This document shows, in pieces, positions 33,895 to 41,351 of a stretch of DNA of 41,351 nucleotides. The translations under genes and the position numbers were made by a program. The DNA lies in NCBI RefSeq assembly GCF_963976135.1, contig NZ_CAXBKN010000016.1:1-41351 (forward strand), read 5' to 3'. The notes beneath the pieces were generated by a model. That model saw only the letters and a list, made by a program, of their open reading frames with translations. It ran no database searches and was not told where the DNA came from. Source of the DNA: Maricaulis sp963976135. GTDB taxonomy: Bacteria; Pseudomonadota; Alphaproteobacteria; Caulobacterales; Maricaulaceae. Position 1 is the first letter of the stretch. The number at the start of each line of letters is the position of its first letter.

Positions 33895-35102
33895 ACCGGA
33901 AAACCATACTCGTACTTTTGCTACTCTCGGCATCGACGTTTGCCCTCACTGCCTGCTCGCCGCGCGCGGCATCAGAAGGCAGCGCTGAAAGCCACGATGA
34001 GGCCGGTCACAGTGACGCGCCTGCGGATGTCGCTGAAGAAGGCCAGCATCTCGAACTCACGCCCGCCATGCTCCAGTCCTTCAATATTGAGATCGAAGCA
34101 GTGAGCCACGGCCAAATCATCCAATCGATCAATGTCCCTGCCGAGGTTCGGTTCAATGAGGACCGGGTCGCCCACGTCTCGCCGCGCATTCCGGGCATCG
34201 TTCAAAACGTCGCGGCCAGCGAGGGGGATGTTGTCGAGGCAGGACAGGTGTTGGCTACGCTCGAGAGTCGCGAGTTGGCGGACGCCAAGTCGGCCTATTT
34301 ATCGGCGAGAGCACGTCTGCAACTTGCACAGACTTCGTTCGAACGTGAAGAACGTCTCTGGGAGAACCGCATTTCGCGGGAGCAGGACTTCCTGGATGCT
34401 CGTCAAGCCTTGAACGAAGCACAGATCGAAGTCCGCGCAGTGGGGCAACAACTTGAAACGCTCGGCGTCGCCCTCACGCAGTTGTCGGTATCCGGATCTG
34501 GTGCGTCATTGACGCAGTATCATTTGGTCGCGCCGATCTCAGGCACCGTCATTGAACGCCATGCGGTTTTGGGCGAGACCCTGACCGCGGGGCAAAGTGA
34601 ACCTGCCTTTGTCATCGCCGACACCAGCAGCGTCTGGGTTGATGCGGCAGTTTACGGCGATGACATGTCGCGAGTTCGTGCGGGCAGCGCCGTCGAGATC
34701 GTCGATCAGAGCGGTCAAGTATTAGCATCGTCGACCATTGCATTCGTAAACCCGCAACTGGGTGAGAGCACGCGTACCGGAAGTGCCAGAATAATTCTTG
34801 AAAGTGCGACAACCGGATTGCGACCGGGAATGTTCGTGTCGGTGCGCATCGCAATCGAGGACCCGGTCTCGCGGTTGCGGGTGCCAGCATCTGCGATTCA
34901 AAGCGTATCGGGCCAATCTGTCGTCTTTGTGGAAACCGATGAGGGTTTCGAAATGCGCGCCGTTCGCGTTGGTCTGCAGTCCGAAAACTTCATCGAAATC
35001 ATCGAAGGACTTCGCCCCGGCGAACGGATCGCGGTTACCGAAACCTTTCTTCTCAAATCACGCCTGCTTCGCTCCGAAATGGGCGAAGGTCATGGTCACT
35101 AG
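33891..35102 (+). CDS. czcB: CzcB-like periplasmic adaptor lipoprotein
   Basis: This 403-residue membrane-fusion protein has a lipoprotein signal (LTAC, lipidated Cys at residue 22). A short His/Asp/Glu-rich linker follows (SHDEAGHSDAPAD), which may bind metal. The core has a lipoyl half-domain (IPGIVQNVAASEGDVVEAGQ), an alpha-hairpin (about 130-195), the second lipoyl half (LVAPISGTVIERHAV) and a beta-barrel/membrane-proximal domain (RVPASAIQSVSGQSVVFVE). The C-terminus is His-rich (EMGEGHGH). It overlaps czcC by ATGA and precedes czcA by 9 nt. It delivers or gates metal between the periplasm and the pump. Confidence 0.94.
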   Translation: MNRKTILVLLLLSASTFALTACSPRAASEGSAESHDEAGHSDAPADVAEEGQHLELTPAMLQSFNIEIEAVSHGQIIQSINVPAEVRFNEDRVAHVSPRIPGIVQNVAASEGDVVEAGQVLATLESRELADAKSAYLSARARLQLAQTSFEREERLWENRISREQDFLDARQALNEAQIEVRAVGQQLETLGVALTQLSVSGSGASLTQYHLVAPISGTVIERHAVLGETLTAGQSEPAFVIADTSSVWVDAAVYGDDMSRVRAGSAVEIVDQSGQVLASSTIAFVNPQLGESTRTGSARIILESATTGLRPGMFVSVRIAIEDPVSRLRVPASAIQSVSGQSVVFVETDEGFEMRAVRVGLQSENFIEIIEGLRPGERIAVTETFLLKSRLLRSEMGEGHGH

Positions 35103-35111
35103 GGGCGCGTC

Positions 35112-38100
35112 ATGTTGAACAAACTCGTTGAATTCTCCCTTCGCTACAAATTTCTGGTTCTCATCGCCTTCCTCGTCGTCGCCTTTCTCGGTCTGAATGC
35201 CGTCCGGACCATCCCGATTGATGCCTTTCCTGACGTCACACCGATCCAGGTCAACATCTATACGGAATCGCCGGGATTGGCTGCCGAAGACGTCGAGCAA
35301 CTCATAACATTCCCGGTTGAATCCAGCATGGCCGGGCTGCCGGACGTGCAGGAAATTCGCTCGGTCAGCCTCTTCGGACTGTCATATGTTGCGGTCTACT
35401 TTGAGGACGATGTTGACATCTACTTTGCGCGACGCCTCGTCATGGAACGACTGGCGGAAGTCGGTGCGCGTTTGCCGGAGGGGTACGGAACTCCTCAAAT
35501 GGGACCGAACACATCCGGTCTCGGACAAGTGTTCTGGTACACTCTGGAGCGAGCCGACGGGGTCCTGGAGGAAGATATTTCCGACATGGACCTGCGCACA
35601 CTTCAAGATTGGAGTGTGCGACTTATTCTCCGCACCGCGCCGGGTGTGGATGACGTCATGTCGTGGGGCGGGCAGGAACGGCAATATCAGATCCGCATCA
35701 ATCCGCGTGCTTTGATCGAGTACGGGTTGACCTTCACACAGGTGATGCAGGCCGTGCAGGCCAACAATGGACAAGTCGGAGGGCAATATATTGATCAGGG
35801 CTCAGAGCAGTTCCTGGTCCGCGGGCTCGGCCTCGTTCGCGATGAAGCAGATATCGGGTCGATCGTGTTGAACGTTGTGGACGGCACGCCTGTATTTCTG
35901 CGCGATATCGCTGAGATTACTCAGGCACCCGCCTTGAGATTTGGTGCCGTCACGCGTGATGGCGAAGAAGTTGTGCTCGGCATGGCATTGTCGCGTGTCG
36001 GTGAGAATGCCCGCAACGTCGTGGCCGCAGTGCAGGAAAGAATGGAGGTTGTCGAAAGCGCTCTGCCAGAGGGTGTGGTGGTGCGTCCGATTTATGATCG
36101 CACCGAACTTGTCGACGAGGCGGTTGATACAGCGACGAGTGCTCTGATTGAGGGGTCCATTCTCGTCGCCGTTGTACTCTTTCTCTTTCTGGGAGAATTG
36201 CGGTCGGCGATTGTTGTCATCACCGCGCTCCCCTTGGCCATGCTTATTGCCTTTATCGGAATGCAGGAGGCGGGATTGTCTGCCAACCTTATGTCACTTG
36301 CCGGATTGGCTATCGGCATTGGTATGATGGTTGATGGCGCCGTTGTGATGGTGGAGAATTCTTTTCGCATCATGGCCGAAGAGCTTGAACGCGGAGGGAA
36401 GGTGGACCGCACCGCGGCGGTATTGCAGGCAGCCCGTGAGGTGGCCAATCCGATCACCTTCGCGATCATCATTATCATCGTGGTTTTCCTTCCCTTGTTC
36501 TCGCTTGAGGGCCTCGAGGGAAAGTTGTTCAAGCCAATGGCATTCAACATCACCTTTGCAATGGCGGGATCGTTGATCCTTTCCCTCACTGTCATTCCTG
36601 TTTTGGCATCCCTCATCCTGAAGCCAAAGCCTGAGCGCGACACATTCTTAGTGCGCTTCATCAAGCGAGGTTATCGACCCGCGCTTGATTTTTGCCTCAA
36701 CCAGAAACGTGTTGCTGTAGGTATCGCGGTCGCCTGTCTGATCGGGAGTTTGGCGCTTTTTCCGTTTCTCGGAAAAGAGTTCATGCCGCAACTTCAAGAA
36801 GGTTCCATCATGTGGCGGGTCACCTCCTTGCCGTCGACCTCACTCGATCAGTCCATCGCCATCTCAGAAGATATTGAGTTGGCACTCGCGGAGTTTCCTG
36901 AAGTGGAAACGACAATTGCGATGATCGGTCGGGCGGAAAACGGTGAAACTGCGGATGTCAACTATATGGAAATCTACACCGCGCTGAGGCCGCAAAGTGA
37001 ATGGCCAGTGCGCCGTGAAGTATCCGATCTCGCCGAGGAAATGCGCGAACGGCTGGAGGTCGCGGCGCCGATGTCGGTTGTTGCGTTTACTCAGCCCATT
37101 CAGATGCGGGTTGAGGAGTTGATCTCCGGTGTTCGCTCCACGCTCGCGATCAAACTCTATGGCCAGGACCTCGCCGAACTGGACCGATTGAGTGCCGAGA
37201 TACTGAATGTTGTGGGCGATGTGCCCGGGGTCGCCGATTTGGCGCTGGAAGCTAATTTGGGCAAGCCCCAGGTTAGAATTCAGGTCAATCGCGAGGCTTT
37301 GGCGCGATATGGCATGAACGCGGATGATGTCCTGACGCTCGTTCGCACCGGCATTGGCGCAGAACCAGTCAGCACGATGATCGATGGGGTGAGGCGTTTC
37401 GATATCACGGTCCGTTTGGACGATGCCTCGCGTCAGTCCGTCGAGGCAATCCGGAACATTCCCATCACTGTGCCCGGTGGCGCTGTTGTGCCCCTGTCAC
37501 GTGTTGCGGATATTGATGTTACGGAGGGCTATTCCTTCGTTCGCCGCGAGCAGTTGCAGCGATATGCGGTGATCCAGATGGATGTGCAAGGCCGTGACGT
37601 GGACGGTTTTGTCACAGATGCAAACGCTCTAATCGCAGATCGGGTGGATCTCCCCGCCGGCTACTGGATCGAATGGGGCGGGGCATTCGAAAATCAGCAA
37701 CGCGCCATGGCCCGACTTGGGATCATCGTTCCGGTGACGATTTTCTTCGTGTTCGTGCTTTTGTACACAGCATTCAACTCACTTCGGTTCGCGGCGCTCA
37801 TTATCGCGAATGTACCGTTCGCCACGATCGGCGGTCTGCTGTCCTTGTTCATTACGGGTCAGTATCTCTCCGTGCCGTCCGCGATTGGTTTCATCACGGT
37901 GTTCGGGGTGGCGATGCTCAACGGGATCGTCATCGTGTCCTTTATGAACGATCTACAGGCCAAGGGACGCTCAATTCGCGACGCGGTTCGCGAGGGGGCT
38001 GAAATGCGCCTTCGGCCAGTATTGATGACCGCGAGTGTGGCTATCCTCGGTTTGATACCCATGCTCATCTCATCCGGCGTTGGGGCGGAAACGCAACGGC

Positions 38101-38222
38101 CATTGGCGACTGTCGTCGTCGGCGGATTGATCACGTCAACGCTACTTACGCTCCTGCTCATTCCAACGATTTACGAATGGATGGAGACCCGCGCGCTTGC
38201 GCATAAGGAGGCAAAGCCATGA
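35112..38222 (+). CDS. czcA: CzcA-family heavy-metal RND efflux pump
   Basis: This 1036-residue inner-membrane proton/metal antiporter is full length, with twelve membrane segments and two large periplasmic loops. Family blocks include IPIDAFPDVTPIQVNIYTE, ITFPVESSMAGLPDVQ, FEDDVDIYFARRLVMERL and the TM4 motif AIGIGMMVDGAVVMVEN (about 400-416). The DGA/VEN part marks a divalent-cation pump, but the position that is Asp in CzcA (DFGxxxDGA) is Ile here (AIGxxxDGA), nearer the form described for nickel-type HME5 pumps. So Zn/Co/Cd versus Ni/Co is open. The gene ends in an ATGA overlap with a P-II-like gene. Confidence 0.95.
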   Translation: MLNKLVEFSLRYKFLVLIAFLVVAFLGLNAVRTIPIDAFPDVTPIQVNIYTESPGLAAEDVEQLITFPVESSMAGLPDVQEIRSVSLFGLSYVAVYFEDDVDIYFARRLVMERLAEVGARLPEGYGTPQMGPNTSGLGQVFWYTLERADGVLEEDISDMDLRTLQDWSVRLILRTAPGVDDVMSWGGQERQYQIRINPRALIEYGLTFTQVMQAVQANNGQVGGQYIDQGSEQFLVRGLGLVRDEADIGSIVLNVVDGTPVFLRDIAEITQAPALRFGAVTRDGEEVVLGMALSRVGENARNVVAAVQERMEVVESALPEGVVVRPIYDRTELVDEAVDTATSALIEGSILVAVVLFLFLGELRSAIVVITALPLAMLIAFIGMQEAGLSANLMSLAGLAIGIGMMVDGAVVMVENSFRIMAEELERGGKVDRTAAVLQAAREVANPITFAIIIIIVVFLPLFSLEGLEGKLFKPMAFNITFAMAGSLILSLTVIPVLASLILKPKPERDTFLVRFIKRGYRPALDFCLNQKRVAVGIAVACLIGSLALFPFLGKEFMPQLQEGSIMWRVTSLPSTSLDQSIAISEDIELALAEFPEVETTIAMIGRAENGETADVNYMEIYTALRPQSEWPVRREVSDLAEEMRERLEVAAPMSVVAFTQPIQMRVEELISGVRSTLAIKLYGQDLAELDRLSAEILNVVGDVPGVADLALEANLGKPQVRIQVNREALARYGMNADDVLTLVRTGIGAEPVSTMIDGVRRFDITVRLDDASRQSVEAIRNIPITVPGGAVVPLSRVADIDVTEGYSFVRREQLQRYAVIQMDVQGRDVDGFVTDANALIADRVDLPAGYWIEWGGAFENQQRAMARLGIIVPVTIFFVFVLLYTAFNSLRFAALIIANVPFATIGGLLSLFITGQYLSVPSAIGFITVFGVAMLNGIVIVSFMNDLQAKGRSIRDAVREGAEMRLRPVLMTASVAILGLIPMLISSGVGAETQRPLATVVVGGLITSTLLTLLLIPTIYEWMETRALAHKEAKP

Positions 38223-38527
38223 AAGAAGTGAAAGCCTATGTACACCGAGCCCGCGCTGCTGACGTGGTGCAGGCACTCGTTCGAGCAAACTTCGGACCGC
38301 TATCTATCGTTGATGTCAAAGGTATGTTGGCGGCTTTTGATATTCAGGAGGTTGAGTACTCGACCTCCCTGGGAACGCGGGTCATATCGGAGATAAAAAT
38401 CGAATTCGTTTGCCAACCCGACAGGATCGATGAGGCGCTCACTTTGCTGGAGGACCAGGCCAGCATGGGCCATGGCGAATCTGGAGTGGCGTATGTTTTT
38501 GATGTTGAACGATCGGTTCAATTTTGA
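38219..38527 (+). CDS. P-II-like signalling protein coupled to the CzcA pump
   Basis: This 102-residue protein has the P-II ferredoxin-like layout. It opens with MKEVKAYVHRARAADVVQAL as in GlnB. A shortened, non-canonical T-loop region follows (DVKGMLAAFDIQEVEYSTS), then the KIEFVCQPDRIDEALTLL helix and the B-loop-like GHGESGVAYVFDVE. The uridylylated Tyr51 context of GlnB is missing. P-II-like genes beside RND metal pumps are a described group (PII-NG). The start overlaps the czcA stop by 4 bp, so the protein is made with the pump and may gate or sense it. It is followed by a strong GC hairpin. Confidence 0.82.
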   Translation: MKEVKAYVHRARAADVVQALVRANFGPLSIVDVKGMLAAFDIQEVEYSTSLGTRVISEIKIEFVCQPDRIDEALTLLEDQASMGHGESGVAYVFDVERSVQF

Positions 38528-38533
38528 CATTGC

Positions 38534-38560
38534 GGGGTGCCCCTTTGTCCGGGGCACCCC
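38534..38560 (+). terminator. GC-rich hairpin at the end of the czcCBA operon
   Basis: A perfect 10-bp stem (GGGGTGCCCC, 38534-38543, and GGGGCACCCC, 38551-38560) encloses a 7-nt loop, starting 7 bp after the P-II-like stop. There is no T-run behind it, so it may be an mRNA 3'-end stabiliser or a factor-assisted terminator rather than a classical intrinsic one. Confidence 0.6.
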
Positions 38561-38946
38561 ACTATGGTCATGCCTTCTGTCATGTACCGAACCGTTGGCT
38601 GTGAAAAGCGTACGATTTCGAGATCGGTTGGCCCGCAAATTCGAAGACGTTCTCTTCCGTAGTTTTGAGGCACGCAAATCATGATGAGCAGTAGGTGTCG
38701 CGTGAACCAGCTAAGTCGGCAGGGGCAATATGAACCGCTCGTCCTGGTCTTTGGTGCGTGGTCCCGCGGAGCGGAATCGGTCGCGGGGAACTCATCGATT
38801 GGTTGGAACAGGTGTTTTGGCGGGTCGCCTTGCCAACGACTTTTCGGAGCATGCGCTGCGGCACCGGCCAGTGACGCTACACACCGCCCATCTCTTTTCG
38901 CACGCCCCGCCGGACCCCGGTGGCGGGGAGTCCAAGTGACTTCCTG
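38561..38946. other. Intergenic region between the two P-II-like genes
   Basis: About 386 bp lie between the convergent P-II-like genes. The best open frame (38730-38939, 69 codons, GGGG upstream) encodes an Arg/His/Pro-rich sequence I cannot link to any family. A second stem (CCCCGCC, paired with GGCGGGG, near 38914-38937) lies just past the minus-strand P-II-like stop and could end that transcript. No supported gene. Confidence 0.45.
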
Positions 38947-39240
38947 TCAAAGGTGATAGAACTCCTCGATTGGCGAAACGGACACGATACCCCCGTTATC
39001 CCCCACGGGCCCCATCACTTCACGTAGAGCCGCTATGACCTCTGCAACACGCTCCTCTTCAAGAAAAAGCTGCAGCCGGGCGTGTGTCGTCATCAGATCG
39101 CGTTGGTAGAAATTCTTGTATGCGCCATAGCCTTTCGTGTGAGACAGGCTCAACCCCGGAACGCCCAGGTGGCGCAGGCGCTTCTCAACCGGCTCCACCA
39201 TCTCCGGGCTGATGATCGCTGTCAGGTTCTTCATGGCCAT
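38947..39240 (-). CDS. Second P-II-family protein
   Basis: This 97-residue protein retains the P-II fold signature: MKNLTAIISPEMVEPVEKRL at the N-terminus, then LSLSHTKGYGAYKNFY as a short T-loop region. LQLFLEEERVAEVIAAL forms the second helix, and the C-terminal GDNGGIVSVSPIEEFYHL resembles the nucleotide-binding B-loop (GxxGDGxIFVxP). It differs clearly from the other P-II-like protein 420 bp away and keeps a better B-loop. The ATG at 39240 has GGAG 7 nt upstream. It probably binds ATP/ADP or a related nucleotide; the target is unknown. Confidence 0.8.
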   Translation of the reverse strand: MAMKNLTAIISPEMVEPVEKRLRHLGVPGLSLSHTKGYGAYKNFYQRDLMTTHARLQLFLEEERVAEVIAALREVMGPVGDNGGIVSVSPIEEFYHL

Positions 39241-39900
39241 TGGTCATCTCCATGCGGTCGCTTCACCTAACGGTTACGCACGTGAAGCGGCGAACCCTTA
39301 AATTATCGCTATCAGGCGTCCTTAGACGCGCCTGCGCTTCGTGCGGACGGCACCTTCAGATTGGGGCGGGAAATCTCGTTGGTGTCATGTGGGGGTGGGC
39401 TGATCTCCGGCGGGGTGCGTGATGCGCGGGCTTCGCGATTCGCGCAGCGATCTTCACTCTGAACATGAGCGCTCCATGGACGGTGCGATGGTTGGCTTGT
39501 CACCTTCGGTCTGTCGGCTGAGGGGAGACATGATGCCAGCCGTAATAGCTTTGGACTGCAGAAGTCTTGATCGCGGCAACTTTGGCTCAATCAAACTGGA
39601 GGATATCGCATATGAGACACTTCGCGGCGGCCACCAAGGTATTGCATGAGTTTGGGCCGGACACACGGCTCATGCTCTTGCAGGCTCAGAGGGCAGGTTT
39701 TGGGGCGCCGGGCGGACAGCGCGTTGCCGGTGCTCTGTCCATCGCCCGCGGCGATCGCGGTGGCGGTGATATTTTCGCCCTCGATGCCTGTCTCGACGCT
39801 TGATGCGTCGCGGGTTGAGGCTGGCAAGAGCTTCGCTTGAATAGGCGCGCGGTCGATGTCGTCGAATCCTATGTCGAACAAGCATTGAAAGGCGGGTCCG
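39241..39900. other. Gene-poor region with possible decayed reading frames
   Basis: About 660 bp show no family match in any frame. The only frame with a decent SD is at 39612-39803 (listed separately). A short plus-strand frame ending at 39909 (NRRAVDVVESYVEQALKG) looks protein-like but has no start of its own and stops just inside the next gene. This may be remnants of a broken gene. Confidence 0.4.
39612..39803 (+). CDS. Small hypothetical protein, doubtful
   Basis: A 63-residue frame starts at an ATG with GGAGG (39598-39602) 9 nt upstream. The product (MRHFAAATKVLHEFGPDTRL...) has no signal peptide, membrane segment or recognised motif, and its second half is Gly/Arg/Ala-rich as in chance frames of GC-rich DNA. 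It lies 97 bp before the AlbA_2 gene on the same strand. Kept only because of the SD and the protein-like first half. Confidence 0.28.
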   Translation: MRHFAAATKVLHEFGPDTRLMLLQAQRAGFGAPGGQRVAGALSIARGDRGGGDIFALDACLDA

Positions 39901-40728
39901 ATGCTCGGTAAACTTTTTCACAAATTGCACCTGGGCTCACCCTACGATCCAGGGCGGCAGGGCGTGCTCTATGCTGTGGTCGGCTCCGTCGTCGGGGTCA
40001 TCATCCTTCATCCGATCAACATGCTCGTGGTGTGGTTGGAGTTCCGGGACCTGCTGCTGGCAAACCATGACGGGATTGGCAGCTTTGCCGAGTCGCGTTT
40101 GAGCCAGGTTCCCGGCCCCAATTTTCTCGCGATGAATGGCATCTTCGCCGTTCTGGGCGGTGTAATTGGCGTAGCCTTTTCAATCCTCACAAATGCACTG
40201 GCGGTTCAGGTTCATCGAAATGAGGGCTTGTTGGAGGACCTCCAATCCGCGCTGCCAAGCGTGGTGCAGGGCGGGGAGAATGAGGTCACGGAGTTCAAAT
40301 CAAGTCTCAGATGGGACATTCAGGAGGCGCGCGTCAATAAAAGCCTCGAAGCCGTAATCGCCAAGACCGTGGCGGGTCTGATGAATCATCGCGGCGGGCG
40401 ATTGCTGATTGGCGTGGGCGATGATGGCACTATCACAGGCCTTGAAGCGGATTTTGAGACGATCCGGCACAAAAACCCGGATGGCTTTGAGCGTGCCTTC
40501 ATTAGCGTATTGCAAACGCATCTGGGTGCTGTAGCGGCGACACATGTCCGCTGTCGGTTTCCTGTTATTGAGGAAAAAATCATTTGTTGGGTGTTGGTCG
40601 ACAAATCGCCAGAGCCCATTTTCATGTCGGTCTCGAACACATCTAAATACTATGTCAGGGCAGGGAACTCGACCCGGGAATTGAACGCCGCCGAAGCGCA
40701 TGATCACATTAAGCGACGCGGGGTATAA
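39901..40728 (+). CDS. Membrane-anchored AlbA_2/Schlafen-type nucleic-acid-binding protein
   Basis: This 275-residue protein has two N-terminal membrane segments (VLYAVVGSVVGVIILHPINM, about 22-45, and MNGIFAVLGGVIGVAFSILT, about 79-99). A cytoplasmic AlbA_2 domain follows (about 126-260): NEVTEFKSSLRWD, TVAGLMNHRGGRLLIGVGDD and GTITGLEADF, then a YVRAGNSTRELN ending. AlbA_2 domains, once annotated as divergent AAA-4 ATPases, bind nucleic acids and occur in regulators and Schlafen-like nucleases. A membrane-tethered version is less common. A GGCGGG about 6 nt before the ATG serves as SD. Function is not predictable beyond this. Confidence 0.8.
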   Translation: MLGKLFHKLHLGSPYDPGRQGVLYAVVGSVVGVIILHPINMLVVWLEFRDLLLANHDGIGSFAESRLSQVPGPNFLAMNGIFAVLGGVIGVAFSILTNALAVQVHRNEGLLEDLQSALPSVVQGGENEVTEFKSSLRWDIQEARVNKSLEAVIAKTVAGLMNHRGGRLLIGVGDDGTITGLEADFETIRHKNPDGFERAFISVLQTHLGAVAATHVRCRFPVIEEKIICWVLVDKSPEPIFMSVSNTSKYYVRAGNSTRELNAAEAHDHIKRRGV

Positions 40729-41119
40729 ACAAGTTGGTCCGTCACGCTGGACGTGGCCGTAACCTTCAATGCGGGCCTGGCAACGGAGGATAATCGTGCG
40801 CAGGCACACTCTGGGCGTGCCTGTCGGTTCCATTGAAGTGATGTCAGATGCGACGGTAGCCAGAGACGGTCGATCTGACAGGGTTGCCGGAGCGAGAGAT
40901 TACCGTGCCGAATCCTGGGTCGCGGCACCGTCGTTCCAAATGTGGACGCGTTTCCCGCTGGAAGCCGTGATCGACTGATCTCCCCAATAAGATTTGAGGT
41001 GCTACAAGATGCCACAATCGACCACGTCATGAGGGTGTGCGACCTATGTCCCGGAGCATAGGGGAAAGCATTTTTTGCTGGGCCTGTTAACGCGCCGAGA
41101 AAGCTGGAGGCATGAGCAC
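40729..41119. other. Intergenic region before the sigma-factor gene
   Basis: About 391 bp have no gene I can support. The open frames at 40769-40978 (plus) and 40704-41132 (minus) show no recognisable motif. The sigma-factor promoter should lie here; I did not find a clear GGAAC/-10 pair of ECF type. Confidence 0.45.
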
Positions 41120-41351
41120 ATGCCCAACACACAGCGAACAGATGCCAACCTTGCAGCGGCAGCAGCGGCAGGTGAGGAACGCGCCTTTACCGAGCTGATG
41201 CACCGGTACAAAGAACCGCTCTATCGCTACGTGCATCGGTCCATGCGCGGCAGCGACGAGGCTTGGGACGTCGTTCAGGACGCTTTCGTAGCGGCGTGGC
41301 GATTTATGGGCACCTATGATCCGTCACAGAAATTCTCGACCTGGATTTACC
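41120..41351 (+). CDS. ECF-type RNA polymerase sigma factor (3' end beyond window)
   Basis: The first 77 codons of a sigma-70 family protein are present. The sequence AFTELMHRYKEPLYRYVHR (region 2.1), then DEAWDVVQDAFVAAWRFMGTYDPSQKFSTWIY (regions 2.2-2.4), is the canonical ECF sigma-2 domain. TGGAGG lies 9 nt before the ATG at 41120; a nearer ATG at 41112 is in another frame. The C-terminal sigma-4 domain and any anti-sigma gene are outside the window, so the subgroup cannot be assigned. Confidence 0.92.
   Translation, partial: MPNTQRTDANLAAAAAAGEERAFTELMHRYKEPLYRYVHRSMRGSDEAWDVVQDAFVAAWRFMGTYDPSQKFSTWIY

Noticed and set aside
38534..38560. CRISPR or mobile-element end suggested by the strong inverted repeat
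   Set aside because: Single hairpin right after a stop codon, no direct repeats, no target duplication and no transposase; best read as an operon-end structure.
38730..38939. Possible 69-codon gene between the P-II-like genes
   Set aside because: GGGG precedes the ATG, but the product is Arg/Pro/His-rich with no family resemblance and runs into a hairpin; noted in the gap entry only.
40769..40978. Possible 69-codon gene before the sigma factor
   Set aside because: No convincing SD and no motif; competing frames of similar length exist on the other strand.

Overview
This is a metal-handling and stress-related accessory region, most likely from an alphaproteobacterium. Supporting signs are the alphaproteobacterial-type Rieske protein, the TAT-exported CopA with its CopB partner, the GC-rich DNA and the SD-led, tightly overlapping genes. 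Marine groups such as Maricaulales/Hyphomonadales are my guess from gene content, not a demonstrated identity. No rRNA, tRNA, CRISPR array, transposase or integrase is visible.

Layout. (1) Positions 1-8223, minus strand: a copper block transcribed copA-copB-cusC-cusB-cusA, with cusA cut by the left edge. CopA (multicopper oxidase) and CopB (outer membrane) handle periplasmic copper, and CusCBA spans the envelope as a Cu(I)/Ag(I) efflux pump. (2) Positions 8659-14303, plus strand: a TetR regulator behind a perfect 44-bp palindrome, then an HlyD-type adaptor, a two-domain ABC ATPase and two ABC-2 permeases (YbhGFSR-like exporter). (3) Positions 14652-18220: an orphan Rieske protein, an acyltransferase-3 membrane protein, and a minus-strand EamA exporter plus monohaem cytochrome c pair. 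(4) Positions 18321-24462, minus strand: a coupled operon of phosphoketolase, MBL/beta-CASP ribonuclease, AMP-phosphorylase-type nucleoside phosphorylase and a short PRPP-synthetase-like protein, with a divergent ATP-grasp-like gene at 24653-25933. (5) Positions 26046-31993: a cadA-type P-ATPase, an isoprenylcysteine-methyltransferase/signal-peptidase-II fusion and a cytochrome c/FTR1 iron permease on the minus strand, with a divergent MerR regulator sharing a typical MerR operator. (6) Positions 32212-38527, plus strand: a small exported Cys/His-rich protein, CzcC, CzcB, CzcA and a P-II-like protein. (7) Positions 38947-41351: a second P-II-like gene on the minus strand, a gene-poor stretch, a membrane-anchored AlbA_2/Schlafen-type protein and the start of an ECF sigma factor.

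Functionally the window joins at least three metal-export routes (Cu/Ag by CusCBA-CopAB, Zn/Cd/Pb by the P-ATPase, divalent cations by CzcCBA), an iron uptake gene and a drug/lipid-type ABC exporter. Between these lies a compact module that looks able to convert RNA-derived nucleotides into sugar phosphates and acetyl phosphate. That four-gene module and the two P-II-like proteins around the CzcCBA operon are the least ordinary parts.
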